From: Byssothecium circinans
Lineage: Eukaryota > Ascomycota > Dothideomycetes > Pleosporales > Massarinaceae
Assembly: GCA_010015675.1 (NCBI GenBank)
Contig: ML977002.1
Coordinates: 542,884-606,883, forward strand
Direction of reading: 5' to 3'
DNA: 64,000 nucleotides
Positions 25,056 through 36,551 of this stretch are shown piece by piece; position 1 is the stretch's first letter; the number at the start of each line of letters is the position of its first letter. The position numbers were made by a program, and so were the translations under genes. The notes under the pieces were generated by a model. The model did not search any database. It saw only the letters and a list, made by a program, of their open reading frames with translations, and was not told the origin of the DNA.

Positions 25056-25473
25056 GTCCTAATATATTTATCTATAAACTTATTTACTCTAATTATCTTA
25101 GCTAAATCTCATAATAGAATACTACTCTAATTTTAATCTTAAATATAAATGTTTAATACTTAAGTAGTAGTATACTTTATTATATTTAGTTCTAATCTAG
25201 TATTAATAAGCCCTTTATAATATTTTTTAAAAATAGTAAGAAAGCATATAGGGATAGAAACCTTTAAAGAGGTAACCCTAAGTTAATACTTAAGCTTTAC
25301 TTAGTTACGTATAATTACCTTATCTAGCTTATTATTATAACTATCCTTTTGCTCTTTAATATAGTATTACTATTAATAACGCGCCTTAAAAACCTTACTT
25401 ATTTACTTATAAAGCATAGGGTTAACTAACTAAATAAGCTTTTCTTAGATTACGCTAGAGTTTTTAAGTTAAT
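25056..25473 (-). pseudogene. Coding-like relic, probably Gypsy-B 5' part
   Basis: Contiguous with 40178 after removal of Gypsy-C (TSD TTAAT) and with 23041 after removal of the TIR element. The minus-strand reading has a long frame broken mainly by TAA/TAG at Gln-type positions. No domain recognised. Confidence 0.4.
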
Positions 25474-25933
25474 TATTACTAAGGGGTATACTTGCCAGAT
25501 CTTAATCCGTGTTAAGGGAGGTTAGTAGGTATAAGGTGTATATGTTAGATAGTAAGCTTTAGTAGTTTAAGAGTTAAATATACAAAGCAACTAATTCTAT
25601 AATAAACTATAGAATAACTAAGTATTAATTTAGGTAAGAGATAAACTAAAGAGAGTTAACTATAAAGAATTAAAATTAAAAAGATAAAGGAAATCTGTCT
25701 AGTCTTTATACTACTTACTTTATTCCTTTAACGTATCTTACTTTATATGCTCTGTTAGAGTACATAGAGCACTACTACTCTCTTCGCTAAAAAGAAGCGC
25801 TCTATGCTCCGTCTGCTAAGAGGGAGTAAGGTTACGTAATTGCTAAGCCTGCTCTACCCTGCGCCTTATTATTTAATACTCTCCCTAAGCGTATTATTCC
25901 TGTGTAGCTACACGTAACTATTGTCTTATAACA
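25474..25933 (-). repeat. Gypsy-C 3' LTR (460 bp)
   Basis: Followed on its inner side by the polypurine tract CCCCCTTTTTAAG (complement), 25939-25951. U3 contains a large imperfect inverted repeat, with arms GAGTACATAGAGC at about 25767-25779 and GCTCTATGCTC near 25799-25809. Confidence 0.93.
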
Positions 25934-26165
25934 TTATCCCCCTTTTTAAGATTATTGTCTTAATAATCTAAGAGATCTAGCTACTATATCGCGTTCCTTT
26001 ATCGTGGCTAGTATATAAGGTTCACGCGTCCTTAGTTATCTATATTGTCGTATCTTCTTTTAAGATTTTACTAACTCTTTTTTAATTATACTTAAAGTTG
26101 CTGTCTTTTTATTTATAAAATGCTATTGCGACTAGGTTGCGGCCGTTCTATCTTCTAGTCCTAAG

Positions 26166-26567
26166 ATGCCGACTCCCTGCGGTCATTGCAAGCTAAAGAA
26201 CTTTTAATGCGTAGTAAAGCTATTAATAGGTTTCTATGCTTATTATATTTAAGCAAAAGCTTATTATGACCTAGTACTGACAAATACTAAGCGTTAAAAG
26301 TTATAAGTAGAATAGCGCCGTCTCCGTTGTAAAATCCTAGAGCTTTGTAAGCGTCTAGCAATCTGCAAGCAAAAGCTATTTAATCTAGAAAAGAAGGAGT
26401 GCTATTAGGTTTTAAATAATATTGCTTTAATCTAGGAGTTAAAGCAACTCGAGACTATAGCTAGTTTGCAAGAACTAACGCCTCTTACTTTTCTATCTAG
26501 GGGTATGGATGCTACTATTCCTCCTTTATCACTTTTACCTAGACTGCTGCTAACTAACTTTGGTTAA
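26166..26567 (+). pseudogene. Antisense accessory ORF of Gypsy-C, Zn2Cys6-like
   Basis: It lies on the plus strand, while Gypsy-C pol is on the minus strand, between the chromodomain end and the 3' LTR. It begins with ATG at 26166 and can be followed for 134 codons to TAA at 26565. Residues 5-34 show C-X2-C-X6-C-X8-C-X2-C-X6-C. The first three Cys are intact (the start reads MPTPCGHCKLKNF) and the last three read Tyr. In-frame TAA/TAG codons fall at probable Gln positions. A Lys/Arg/Glu/Leu-rich segment with heptad-like spacing follows (about residues 55-105). The six-Cys spacing is that of fungal Zn(II)2Cys6 clusters, which in GAL4 are followed by a coiled coil. Function unknown. Confidence 0.65.
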
Positions 26568-26679
26568 GTATAGGTTAAAGCTTTTCTAGGGCCTTTATTT
26601 AATCTTTCCTTATCTTTTAATCTTTTAGCCTTTCTAGTAAATTTAGAGCGGCCGTCTTTAGATATTATTAGTAATAGTC

Positions 26680-29600
26680 TTTTACTAAATCCTTATAGCC
26701 TATAAAGTTCCTTATTAGTTCTTAGGTATTCTAGCTATCTAGCTAGTTTTTCTACTTAACTAAGTACTTTTACTAACGTTTAAATTTCCGTAGGTCTTTA
26801 ATCCTTTTAACCTTATAGTCTTTATCTTCGAGCTTAACTCGCGTCTTGATTTCGGCGTCTAGTAGTGCTAGTTTAAAGAGTAATTTATAAAAAATAAGGT
26901 ATATACGCATGCTTTTAAAAAGTTCTAGTTTAAACGTTACTAGTCTCTTAACCTCTAGGATCTAGAATAGTCTTATCTAGAGGTTGTCTAGTTTATCGCA
27001 TAGCTATATAGTTTTTAGATTTTTTTATAATAGAAAAACTTTATCTCCCTCTTTAAGAGTTAGTCCTTTAAGCTTTTTCTTGTTTACTAATCTAGCTGTT
27101 ATAAGGTTCCTTTAAGCAATTCGTTAGCTTAATTTGTCGTGTAGTTCGCGAAGTAGTCATGCCTTATTATTAGCTTTAGCTAAAAAACGCTTAACGTCCT
27201 TAGGATTTTGATAAGCAATTAGCTTATATCTGTAATTCGCGTAGTGCGGCGAGTATCCTATTATCAAGAATCTCGTACCGTTATAAGCTAATTGCGCTAT
27301 TAGCAAGAATTTAACCTAGTTATCTTATAGTTTGTTAGCGTACATCCTTAGATACTATTCTAGTATCTAGTTTGTTTGTTCCGTTTAACCATCTATCTAT
27401 AGATAGAAGCTAGTTAAAAGTCTTTTATTAACTCTAAGCTTTGCTAGGAATGTACTTTAATACTTAGAAGTAAATAGTATCTTATAATTAGTAGTAAACT
27501 ATTCTAGCACGCCGTATTAACTAACAAGTGCCTTAGTTACTTTGTAAGCTATTTTTTTAGTAATAACCGTTTCTTTTATTAGTACAAATATTAATGCTTT
27601 AGTTAATTAATTAATAATTACTAGTATTAAATCGCATAGCTATGCTAATCTAGGTTCTGATAATTTCGGGATCTTTACAATAAAGTCTATCGTAACGCTA
27701 ATTTATAGGCGTGCGGGTGGTTCTAGCAATTAAAGTAATCCGTAGGGCTTATATCTCTTAGGCTTGTTTTTAGAACATGCTAAATAGTCGTCTATCGCGT
27801 TTTAAACTACTCTTCGTACATTAAGTATTAAGTACTCGTTTAAAATTTATTAAACTATTTTATTAATCCTTAGGTGTTCGTATTTCTTAGACTCATATAG
27901 CTTCTATATTAGGGTTAGTACATAAGCTTCGTATAGTATAATCTATTATTTTTTATCCTAAGGTAGTCCTGCTTTAAGGTGCTTAACTAAGTCGTATTCT
28001 ACTCTTTGTCTTAAGGTTAATTAACTATAGTCTATAAAGTCGTATACTTTTAGTCCCTAGTAATTAATTTTAGCTACTTTAGTAAATTAAAGTCTACTAG
28101 GCCCTTAGGTAAGTTCTTTAAGCTTTTTATCCTATAGCTACGCGACCTTAGCTACCTTAGCTAGTCGCTTAACTAAAGTTCTTTAGACTAATTATAGTTA
28201 GTTATAGACTAATTGTCTATTTAATTCTTTTCGTAAAACTACATCATGCGTAATAGGTTAATTTGTCTCCTAAAGGTTAGATTTTTAGCTAAAAGCGTCT
28301 GCTACTCTATTTAGCAATCCTAGGTGATAGTGTACTTTAAAGTTATAATCTACTATTATCTTAGCCTATCTAACTTATCGTTAATTAAGTTTTTTAGTTG
28401 TTATAAAACTTATTAAGTTCTAGTAGTCTAAATATACTTTTACTTAGTATTTAGTACTTACTAACTAGGCTTACTATTATTTAAAGGAGTTTACTATCAC
28501 TAGTAGTTCTTTATCATAAACGTCATAGTTAAGTTTTACTTTTAAGAACTTTTAAGAGTAGTAGAACACTAGCTTCTACTTCTTATTATTACCTTATTAT
28601 AAAAGGATTACTCCTAAGGCGTAGTCTAATGTATTTATTTCTACTCGCAGTAGCCGTTCTAGGTCGTGCATCTATAGCATAGGAGCTAATAGGAATAATT
28701 TTTTTAATTTTTTAAAAGCCTTCTATTATTCTTGTCTTTATTAGAATTCCTTTTCCTTTTTAGTAATTTTCGTAAGAGACGCTGTAGTTTTTAAATATCC
28801 TATAATAAACTTCTAGTAGAAGTTAGTAAATTTTAAAAAAAATTATACATCTTTTACTATCTTAGGTTTTAGCTATTTTTTTATAGTTTTAACTTTCTTT
28901 GGGTCTATAGCAATGCTATCTTGTAAAATAATAAATCCTAAGTAGTCCGTCTTTATAACGTAGAATTCGCATTTCTTAGGCTATAGAGGTAATTAATACT
29001 TTTTAAGCTTTTTAAGTACTTTCTTAACATATTCTATGTAATCTTTAAGCGTTTTTAAGGTATACACTAGTATATCATCTAGGTACGTAGTTATAAAAAT
29101 GTCTAAGTATTCGTAAAGTACTCTATTAATAAGCGCCTAAAATGTCGCGAGCGTATTTGTTAGTTTAAAGGGTATAACTATGTATTTGTATAGACTATAC
29201 TAAGTCTTAAAAGCTGTTAGCTATTTATAGCCCTTAGCTATCTATATTTAATAGAATCTATCTTGCATATTAAATTTTGTAATTTACTTAACTTCCTAGA
29301 TTAAAGAAAAAGAGTAATAGTTCTTCCTCATAGCGTAGTTAAGCTATCTAAAATCTATATAAAGTTATAGTTTTTTATTTTTCTTAAAGATAAAGAGAAT
29401 TAATAAAGCTATTAAGCTTATACTCTCTTATATATATCTTTGCTTTACGTTTTTTTTAATATACGTTCGCAGTTCCTTTTACTAGTCTCGTGTAAGCGGA
29501 TATATTAGTCCTAGGCGCAGCCTTACGCCTTCTTTTAAGTAAATCTTATAATCTTATTTCTAGTAATTTAGTAATACGGTTTTATCTTATTCTTTAAATA

Positions 29601-29803
29601 GGTCCTAAAACTCCTCATATTCTAGTAGTATTATAGGTTAGGGTTTATCCTTTATAAGCGCAACTCTCTATATCTAGATAACTTTTATCTATAAAGGGTC
29701 CTTTTTATAGATCATTTTAATCTTATAAGGTAATATTTTACTAATCCGTCTAGTTTAACTAGGTAAGATTTAGATTACTAGGCTCAATCTTCCGTAGCGT
29801 GTT
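26680..29803 (-). pseudogene. Gypsy-C pol, RT to chromodomain
   Basis: RT has an intact Tyr-Leu-Asp-Asp motif on the minus strand at 29085-29074. RNase H lies at about 28700-28350, integrase at about 28150-27200, and a chromodomain-like end with a KYLVKQK-type stretch at about 26850-26690. The frame contains many RIP stops. The N-terminal part of pol is displaced to 36552 and beyond by the Gypsy-D insertion. Confidence 0.88.
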
Positions 29804-30262
29804 TATTATAATCTAGAAGTGGGGTCGCCACACTTATGTAATAACTAGTCGCACGCCCTAACCAGACAGACGGTCACGAGTAGTAAGTAAGTCACGTGAC
29901 CATCCTAGCGTCCTAAGAATCCTAGAAGTCCTATGAGGGACTGGGACGAGTGAGACGGATAGGATGAAGGGACGTAACTAGTATATAGATGAACTTGACC
30001 TCTACATTATAGGAGTCGTGTTTAACCTTCTACTTAGGATTATAATCTATTCAGTATCTCATACTCTATGATTGCAAGCTTACCTAAGTTCACTAAGTGT
30101 ACGCCCTTTAGACGAACATTACCACGTACTGTTAGAGTACTACTGTGTGTCGCGAATTGATATCTCTTCTAGAGAACCAACTAAGCTCTAGAACCTTAAG
30201 CACCTTTGTTACCTAAAAGCTCTTTAAGCCATCTCTGGTAACAAACCCCCTAGACCTTAACA
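29804..30262 (+). repeat. Gypsy-D 5' LTR (459 bp)
   Basis: Starts TATTATAATCTAG (TG to TA) and ends CCTTAACA. Same length as the 3' LTR at 36088-36546. Confidence 0.95.
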
Positions 30263-30329
30263 TTTTAAATACCCTTAGAAGGATGTCTAAGACACATGAT
30301 ACCTAATCCTACGGTAACGCTAGCAAGGT

Positions 30330-33300
30330 CGCTAAACCAGATCTCTACCATGGAGATCGCGCCAAACTTAAAGGATAGCTCCTGTAAATTGACTTGTACT
30401 TCAAGTTTGCAGCCAGCACTATTAATGACGTAGACAAAGCCTCCTTTGTCACGACCTACATGCGTGGCGACGCTAAATGATAGATTAACCCTTACCTCGC
30501 TAAATACCTAGATAACAATAATAATGACGATGAAGTCATGATACTCTTTAAAGACTATACTTAATTTAAGACCTATCTCTGACAGGTCTTTAGAGTCTCA
30601 AACGAGGAATCCGTCGCAGGAAGGAAGGTGCAACGCCTTAGATAATAACGCTCGGCCACTGAATATGCCGCGGAGTTTCAACACTACGCAATCTAGACGG
30701 GCTAGGAAGATAAGGCACTCATGACAATATATAGATAAGGCCTTAAGGATACCATTAAAATAGAGCTTATGCAGTTAGGAGCATCTATTACTACCTTAGA
30801 GGAACTATACTAGGAATCCATTAGAATTAACGGACAACTATATGAGTTGACATCCAAACTACATAACAAGTGAAGTGGACTTAGCGTGGGCAAGACTAAG
30901 AGTACCTACACCTAACCTAGGTACTTCCCCGCTATAAAGCTACAGAAGCAGTACTTAGATCCTTATAGGTTGCAGCTAATGTAGCTTGATAACGTTAAGA
31001 AAGGGAAAGGGAAGGGCCACCGCTACGAGAAAGAAGCTAGGACGTGCTACTCGTGCGGAAGAACAGGCCACATCACTAGAAACTATCGCGCGAAGCTAGG
31101 AAGAGCTAAGCACGCAGTCCAACGACAGTTAAATATAATCACGGCATCACATGCTTTAGGCTGCCTCCCCGACGTTAAAGGAGATGATGAATGGGAAGTA
31201 ATTAATTCAGGCGAAGAAAGAGGAAACGCTATTAGACGAAGGCTATAGAAACTATCTATAAGAAAAAGGGTTAGCTAAGCCGCTAATCAGATATGGCATA
31301 ATAAGGAAGTTGATACTACGGACAACGAAGTCTAGGACTTCCTTAACAACCCTAACCAACCCCTTAACGCGAGAGAATAATAACTTTAGGACTACTTGCT
31401 TAGTGAACGAGCTAAGGACAATAAAGGACCATCATAGGCTAATAGGGCTCTTCAAATTATTAGTAGAAAAGAAGAATACCTTAGAAAAGAAAATCAAGAT
31501 CCCCATGACTCCAAACTACCTCATACCAAAGTCGCGCAAGGAAACTATCCACGATGGACGGATAAAGACCTAATGTGGTATAATAGTAAAGTCACATTAG
31601 ATAGTGACGAACTAATGGATTAAGGACGCTTAGGATACAATAACTAATACTAGAAGCCTAGCGCAGGACTTAATGATAAGTACCTATACGAAGATCTAAA
31701 CCCCAGGCCTAGGAAGCAACAGAAGCTAAGGCACCGGCAGAAGAAAGCCTATGAAAGGCAGGCCAACTAGGTGGACTAAGAGCTCGCAGAAGGAAGCATC
31801 TAATAAGCGGCATAGTAGAAAGAAATGACTAAAGAATTGCAGTACGATATAGACTATTAAAATGGAAACTACGGAAAGCTTAGCTTCACCTAGTGTAACA
31901 ACGACGGTTATCTCACCCACTATAATGTGAAGGTGAAAGTAAACTATTTCCTAACTATTAAAAAGGATTATAAGTTTAAATAGTATGACTGCTATGATGA
32001 CAAATACCTAACACACTTATATGATAAACGGGCATGACTATAGTTCCTAGGGAAAGAAGATCCCATGGAACTAATAAAGATGAATATGATCGTTAATAAC
32101 ATCTGCACTTAGAGTAAGTAGCAGACATGTCTACATACCAGGTGCAAGAGGCACGCCAAAGAAAAGGAAAAGAATAGATTTAGAGCATCTTTTTTAGACC
32201 CTTACCTGACACTGCTAAAGGGTTGCACACCTTAGAAGCAGTAGGTGAACGCCTAATCAAAATCCTAATCCATCTTGGTAGCAGAAAAATGAAGGCATTA
32301 GTGGATTCAGGATTATAAGCAAATTACATCTTAATAGCAATAGCGCTCTTAGCGGGACTAAGGCCACTATTAAAGAAGGATCCCTACCTACTACACGTAG
32401 CAAATGGACAAGTCATGCTAGAGCAACCTAAGATCTAACATGAAATCACTTTAGCACTCATGAAAATCCACTACTATAGCGAACGAATCACCCTAGACTA
32501 TTTTGAGATAGCCACTCACGACGTCATATTAGGGATCCCTTGGCTAAAGAAACACAACCTAGTAATTAACTAGAAGAACGACACAATATTATTAGTAAAC
32601 TGCGCCTACTAACGCACTTTAAAGCCTACACACCAACGGCGTTTAATAGTAGATGAGAAGGCAATCAATAACATTGCTTTAACAAAGACGTGTTTAGTGA
32701 GAACGGTCAACTCTACAGATGCTACTCAGTTAATAGATTAACAAGTAAGAGTAAAGGAGAAAAAGGCACCTCCAGAGATCCCTAAAGAGTATAGAGAATG
32801 GGAGCACCTCTTTTAGGAAGACGTAGGCGCTACAGCGCTACCTAAGCATTAACCCTAGGACTGCGAAATTACGCTATAGGAAGGAAAGCAACTAACTTTC
32901 AGACTAATCTATTAACTATTAGAGAAAGAGCTAAAGGCTCTATAAGAATACATTAATAAAAGCTTAGTAAAGGGCTATATATAAGAATTAAAGTTACTAG
33001 TAGGATACCTAGTCCTCTTCGCCCTAAAGAAGAATGGATCGCTGCGACCATGTATAGACTACTAGAAACTAAACGAAATTATAGTTAAGAATTATTATCT
33101 ATTACCTAATATTAGAGAACTATAGGATTGACTAGCGCGTGTAAAGATATTCATGGCTCTTAACCTATAAGACGGATACCATCTTATCCGCATAAAGGAA
33201 GGCGACAAATGGAAGACAGTATTTAGGACATGATATGGACACTATAAATACACCGTGATGCCTTTTAGTCTTACTAACGCCCTAGTGACTTTCCAAGCAT

Positions 33301-35535
33301 TAATTAATAACGTGTTGTAGACATACCTGGATATCTTTGTAATTACATACTTGGATAATATACTTATCTATTTAGAAAACGTCGAAGAACATGTAAGACA
33401 TGTTAAGCAAGTACTTTCGTGCTTAGATGCCGCAGACCTGCACCTTAAGCCAGAAAAATGCGAATTTCATAAGGAAGAACTTAACTTCCTAGGATTCGTA
33501 GTTAACACCACAGGGGTTAAGATAAGCCTAAAGAAAATATAAGTGGTATAGGACTAGCTAACACTAACAATGGTTAAAGGAGTGTAGGAATTCCTTAGAT
33601 TCTGCAACTTTAATAGGAGGTTTATTAAAGAATACGCCTTAATAACCTTACCCCTAGTAGGACTCACTAGGAAGGACGTACTCTTTAGATGGTTAGAAGT
33701 ATAAGAAAAGGCATTTAAAACCTTAAAAGAAAAATGTATAAGCCCACTAGTACTAGTGGCATTTAGGAGTAGAGAACTAATGAGAATTAAAACGGACGCA
33801 TCTAATCTCGCACTTGGAGCAGCAGCTAGTCAGATGAGAAATGGCTAATGGCACCCTATTGCCTACTACTTAAGAAAGTTCTTAGGACTAGAAGAACGTT
33901 ACGACGTACATGATAAGGAACTAATGGCTATTGTGGATTCATTAAAGCACTAGAGGGTATACGTAGAAAGCTGCTCTAAACTCACCGTCTTTACTAACTA
34001 TAAGAACCTACTCTACTTTATGATAACTAAACAACTTAATAGAAGACAAGTTAGATAGTCTAAGTTACTTAGATAATACAAATTTAAGATCATGTATATA
34101 CTAGGCAAGGAGAACGGACGGGCTGATGCCCTCAGCTGACGAAGCGATATCGCAGGAACAAAGGAAACCATTGAAGCACTGATACTATGAGCTAATAAGG
34201 ACGGGACCTTAGGACCAACCCAATAGCTAAATGGCATCCTGCGAATTAACAATGAAGTACTAGAGGAACTATAGGAAGAGATCATATAACAACATTATGA
34301 TGACCCTGTACACGGACACCCTAGCATTTAAAGGACTATTAAACTAATTTAGAGAAATTATAAGTTTAAGGGCATAAAAGAAAAGGTTACACACTTTATC
34401 AGTAGATGTGCGGACTGCTAGAAAAACAAACACAGCATGCACGCATCCTATAGAGAAATGCAACCCATTAAGCTACTAAAGACGCTATAGGAAGACATCT
34501 CTATAGACTTTATAATAGGTCTACTAGTGTTAAGGGACCTTACGACTAGGATAACCTATAACGCCATCTTAGTAATCGTTAATAGATTCACGAAATACGT
34601 AGAAATAATACTATTTAGAAATGACTATAACGTGGAATAACTTGGACACGTGATCCTAGATTGACTTATTAGATACTATAGCATGCTAAAGTTAATTATT
34701 AGTGATAGAGATAAGCTCTTCACATTAAATTACTAGAAAACGCTAATAGCTGCAATTAGAATAAAACGCAAGCTATCCACAGCATACCATCCATAAATGG
34801 ACGGACAGACAGAAAGGACGAACCATATAATGAAGACATATCTGCGAATCTATAGTAATACCTAGTAGAATAATTAGGTTTCCCTTTTACCTATAGCTTA
34901 ATTAGCGTACAATAATAAAATATTAGAATCTATAGGACAAACACCATTCTACGCAAACTATAGGAAATACCTAAATCTCTTTAAACGCACACTGCCAGGA
35001 GGCAAGGCAGCGGCAGCTTTAATAATAATAGAGGACTTAAAGAACGTACACTAATAGTTATGGGTCAGCCTTAAAATGGCATAACGCAAAAGCATTTCAT
35101 ACGTAAACACAAAATGAAAAATGGCACCTCAGCTAGAAAGGGGGGATAAAGTATACCTACTTATGAAGAATCTTCGCATAAAACGACTAAGCAAGGGACT
35201 AGACAACGTTAAAGTTAGACTATTTTTAATATAAGCTAGGACAAGCCCTGTCAACTACTAACTCTAGCTACCTAAAGAAGCTAAGATACACCTAGTATTC
35301 TACGTATCTAGATTAGAACTAGTAGACCCTAAGACACTATTACAAAAAACATTCCATTATAAAGTTAAGGAAGAAAATGAATTTAAAGTTAAAAAGATCA
35401 TGGACTAGAGAGATTGAAAAGGCAGAAGAGAATACCTAATTAAATAGAAAGGTTACCTAGAGAATGAAAACACATAGGAACTAATTACACACCTTACGGG
35501 TTGCAAGTATCTCCTAAAGAACTAGCATTAACATT
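30330..35535 (+). pseudogene. Gypsy-D gag-pol, RIP-damaged
   Basis: A retrotransposon gag domain occupies about 30330-30880 (start reads YHGDRAKLKD). The CCHC knuckle is at 31045-31086 (TCYSCGRTGHITRN, last Cys now Tyr). A gag C-terminal motif of the form D-D-X-Y-X-T-H-L-X-D-K lies at about 31993-32025. The protease Asp-Ser-Gly is at 32304-32312. RT has the catalytic Tyr-Leu-Asp-Asn at 33349-33360, and 63 codons from 33351 remain open. RNase H spans about 33780-34140, the integrase core about 34490-34870 (with a STAYHP.MDGQTERTN-type stretch), and the chromodomain about 35380-35510 (EYLIK.KGYLENENT). In places only TAG/TAA at Gln/Trp sites break the frame. Not functional as it stands. Confidence 0.92.
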
Positions 35536-36052
35536 CTAAAAAGGCAACTAATCAATGGTAGCAGCACTAAGCGCGGCCTCTAGATTTACTAAAGTAATAT
35601 TCTAAAGCAGAGCCTCCTGCGCTTCTAACGCCTCTAACTCCTCTACAGACGATATTCCTTTATTAAACATTTCCTGCTCCTTCTAACGAAGTAGTTTCTT
35701 TTGTTTACAAAGCCTTAAAAGCTTCTCCCTCACTAGACGGGCGCGCTGTAGAGCGGCCTTAGTAACATCCTCTTCCACACGTAGGTAAGCCTCCTCTTCT
35801 TCTTCTAACGCCTTGAGACGACCCATCTCCTTATCAATTTTCAAGAAATCTGGCAAGGGTAAACCCGCAGGTTCATATAAGCCGCGCCCGACGCGAGTAC
35901 AGTTGTTGCAACGCTTGTGAAGGGACGACAGTTTGTAAGGGAGCTAGTAGTTAGCGTAGTAAGAATAAGTAACTATGGCGAAAGAACCGCGACTATCAAT
36001 ACGGTCGGCAAGCTAATAGTGGTAATAAATAGAATAAGAGGGTAATTATTAA
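35536..36052 (-). pseudogene. Antisense accessory ORF of Gypsy-D, Zn2Cys6-like plus coiled coil
   Basis: On the minus strand, opposite to pol, filling the space between the chromodomain and the polypurine tract. The frame shows C-X2-C-X6-C-X8-C-X2-C-X7-C. The fourth and fifth positions are still Cys (HKRCNNCTRVGRG) and the others are Tyr, the RIP outcome of TGY. After an AGLPLPDFLK linker comes a strongly charged Glu/Arg/Leu-rich region (about 35850-35690) typical of a coiled coil. From 35955 to 35551 only about two stops occur in about 135 codons, far fewer than in pol. TAG at 35538-35536 is a likely end. The start codon is not resolved. Shared position, orientation and layout with the ORFs in Gypsy-A and -C argue for a real gene. 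Confidence 0.65.
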
Positions 36053-36087
36053 CTTATAAGGACATTAAGCTCTAAGAGGGGGGATAG

Positions 36088-36546
36088 TGTTATAATCTAG
36101 AAGTAGGGTCGCTATACTTATGTAATAACTAGTCGCACGCCCTAACTAGACAGATGGTCACGAGTGGTAAGTAAGTTACGTAACTATCCTAGCATCCTAA
36201 GAATCCTAGAAGTCCTATGAGGGACTAGGACGAGTGAGACGGATAGGATGAAGGGACGCAACTAGTATATAGATGAACTTAACCTCTACATTATAGGAGT
36301 CATGTTTAACCTTCTACTTAGGATTACAATCTATTTAGTATCTCATACTCTATGATTGCAAGCTCACCTAAGTTCACTAAGTGTACGCCCTTTAAACAAA
36401 CATTACCACGTACTGTTAGAGTACTACTATGTGTCGCGAATTAACATCTCTTCCAGAGAACCAACTGAGCTCTAGAACCTCAAGCACCTTTGTCACCTAA
36501 AAGCTCTTCGAGCTATCTCCGGTAACAAACCCCCTGGACCTTAACA
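36088..36546 (+). repeat. Gypsy-D 3' LTR (459 bp)
   Basis: Starts TGTTATAATCTAG with the TG intact and ends CCTTAACA. It aligns end to end with the 5' LTR. Confidence 0.95.
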
Positions 36547-36551
36547 GTGTT

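Larger units (their letters stand above)
29804..36546 (+). mobile_element. Gypsy-D: youngest chromovirus-type LTR retrotransposon, nested in Gypsy-C
   Basis: The element is 6,743 bp with 459-bp LTRs (29804-30262 and 36088-36546), beginning TGTTATAATCTAG and ending CCTTAACA. The target duplication GTGTT lies at 29799-29803 and 36547-36551. The polypurine tract AAGAGGGGGGATAG lies at 36074-36087. The two LTRs differ by transitions (for example GTGGGGTCGCCACA against GTAGGGTCGCTATA). Overall it is visibly less mutated than its host Gypsy-C, with many remaining CA and TG dinucleotides, which fits a later insertion. Confidence 0.96.

Noticed and set aside
31310..31573. 87-codon plus-strand ORF in Gypsy-D
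   Set aside because: It lies in a different frame from the gag and pol homology of Gypsy-D, so it is a shadow frame.
34013..34285. 90-codon minus-strand ORF in Gypsy-D
   Set aside because: Antisense of the RNase H/integrase region with no motif, unlike the accessory ORF near the 3' LTR.
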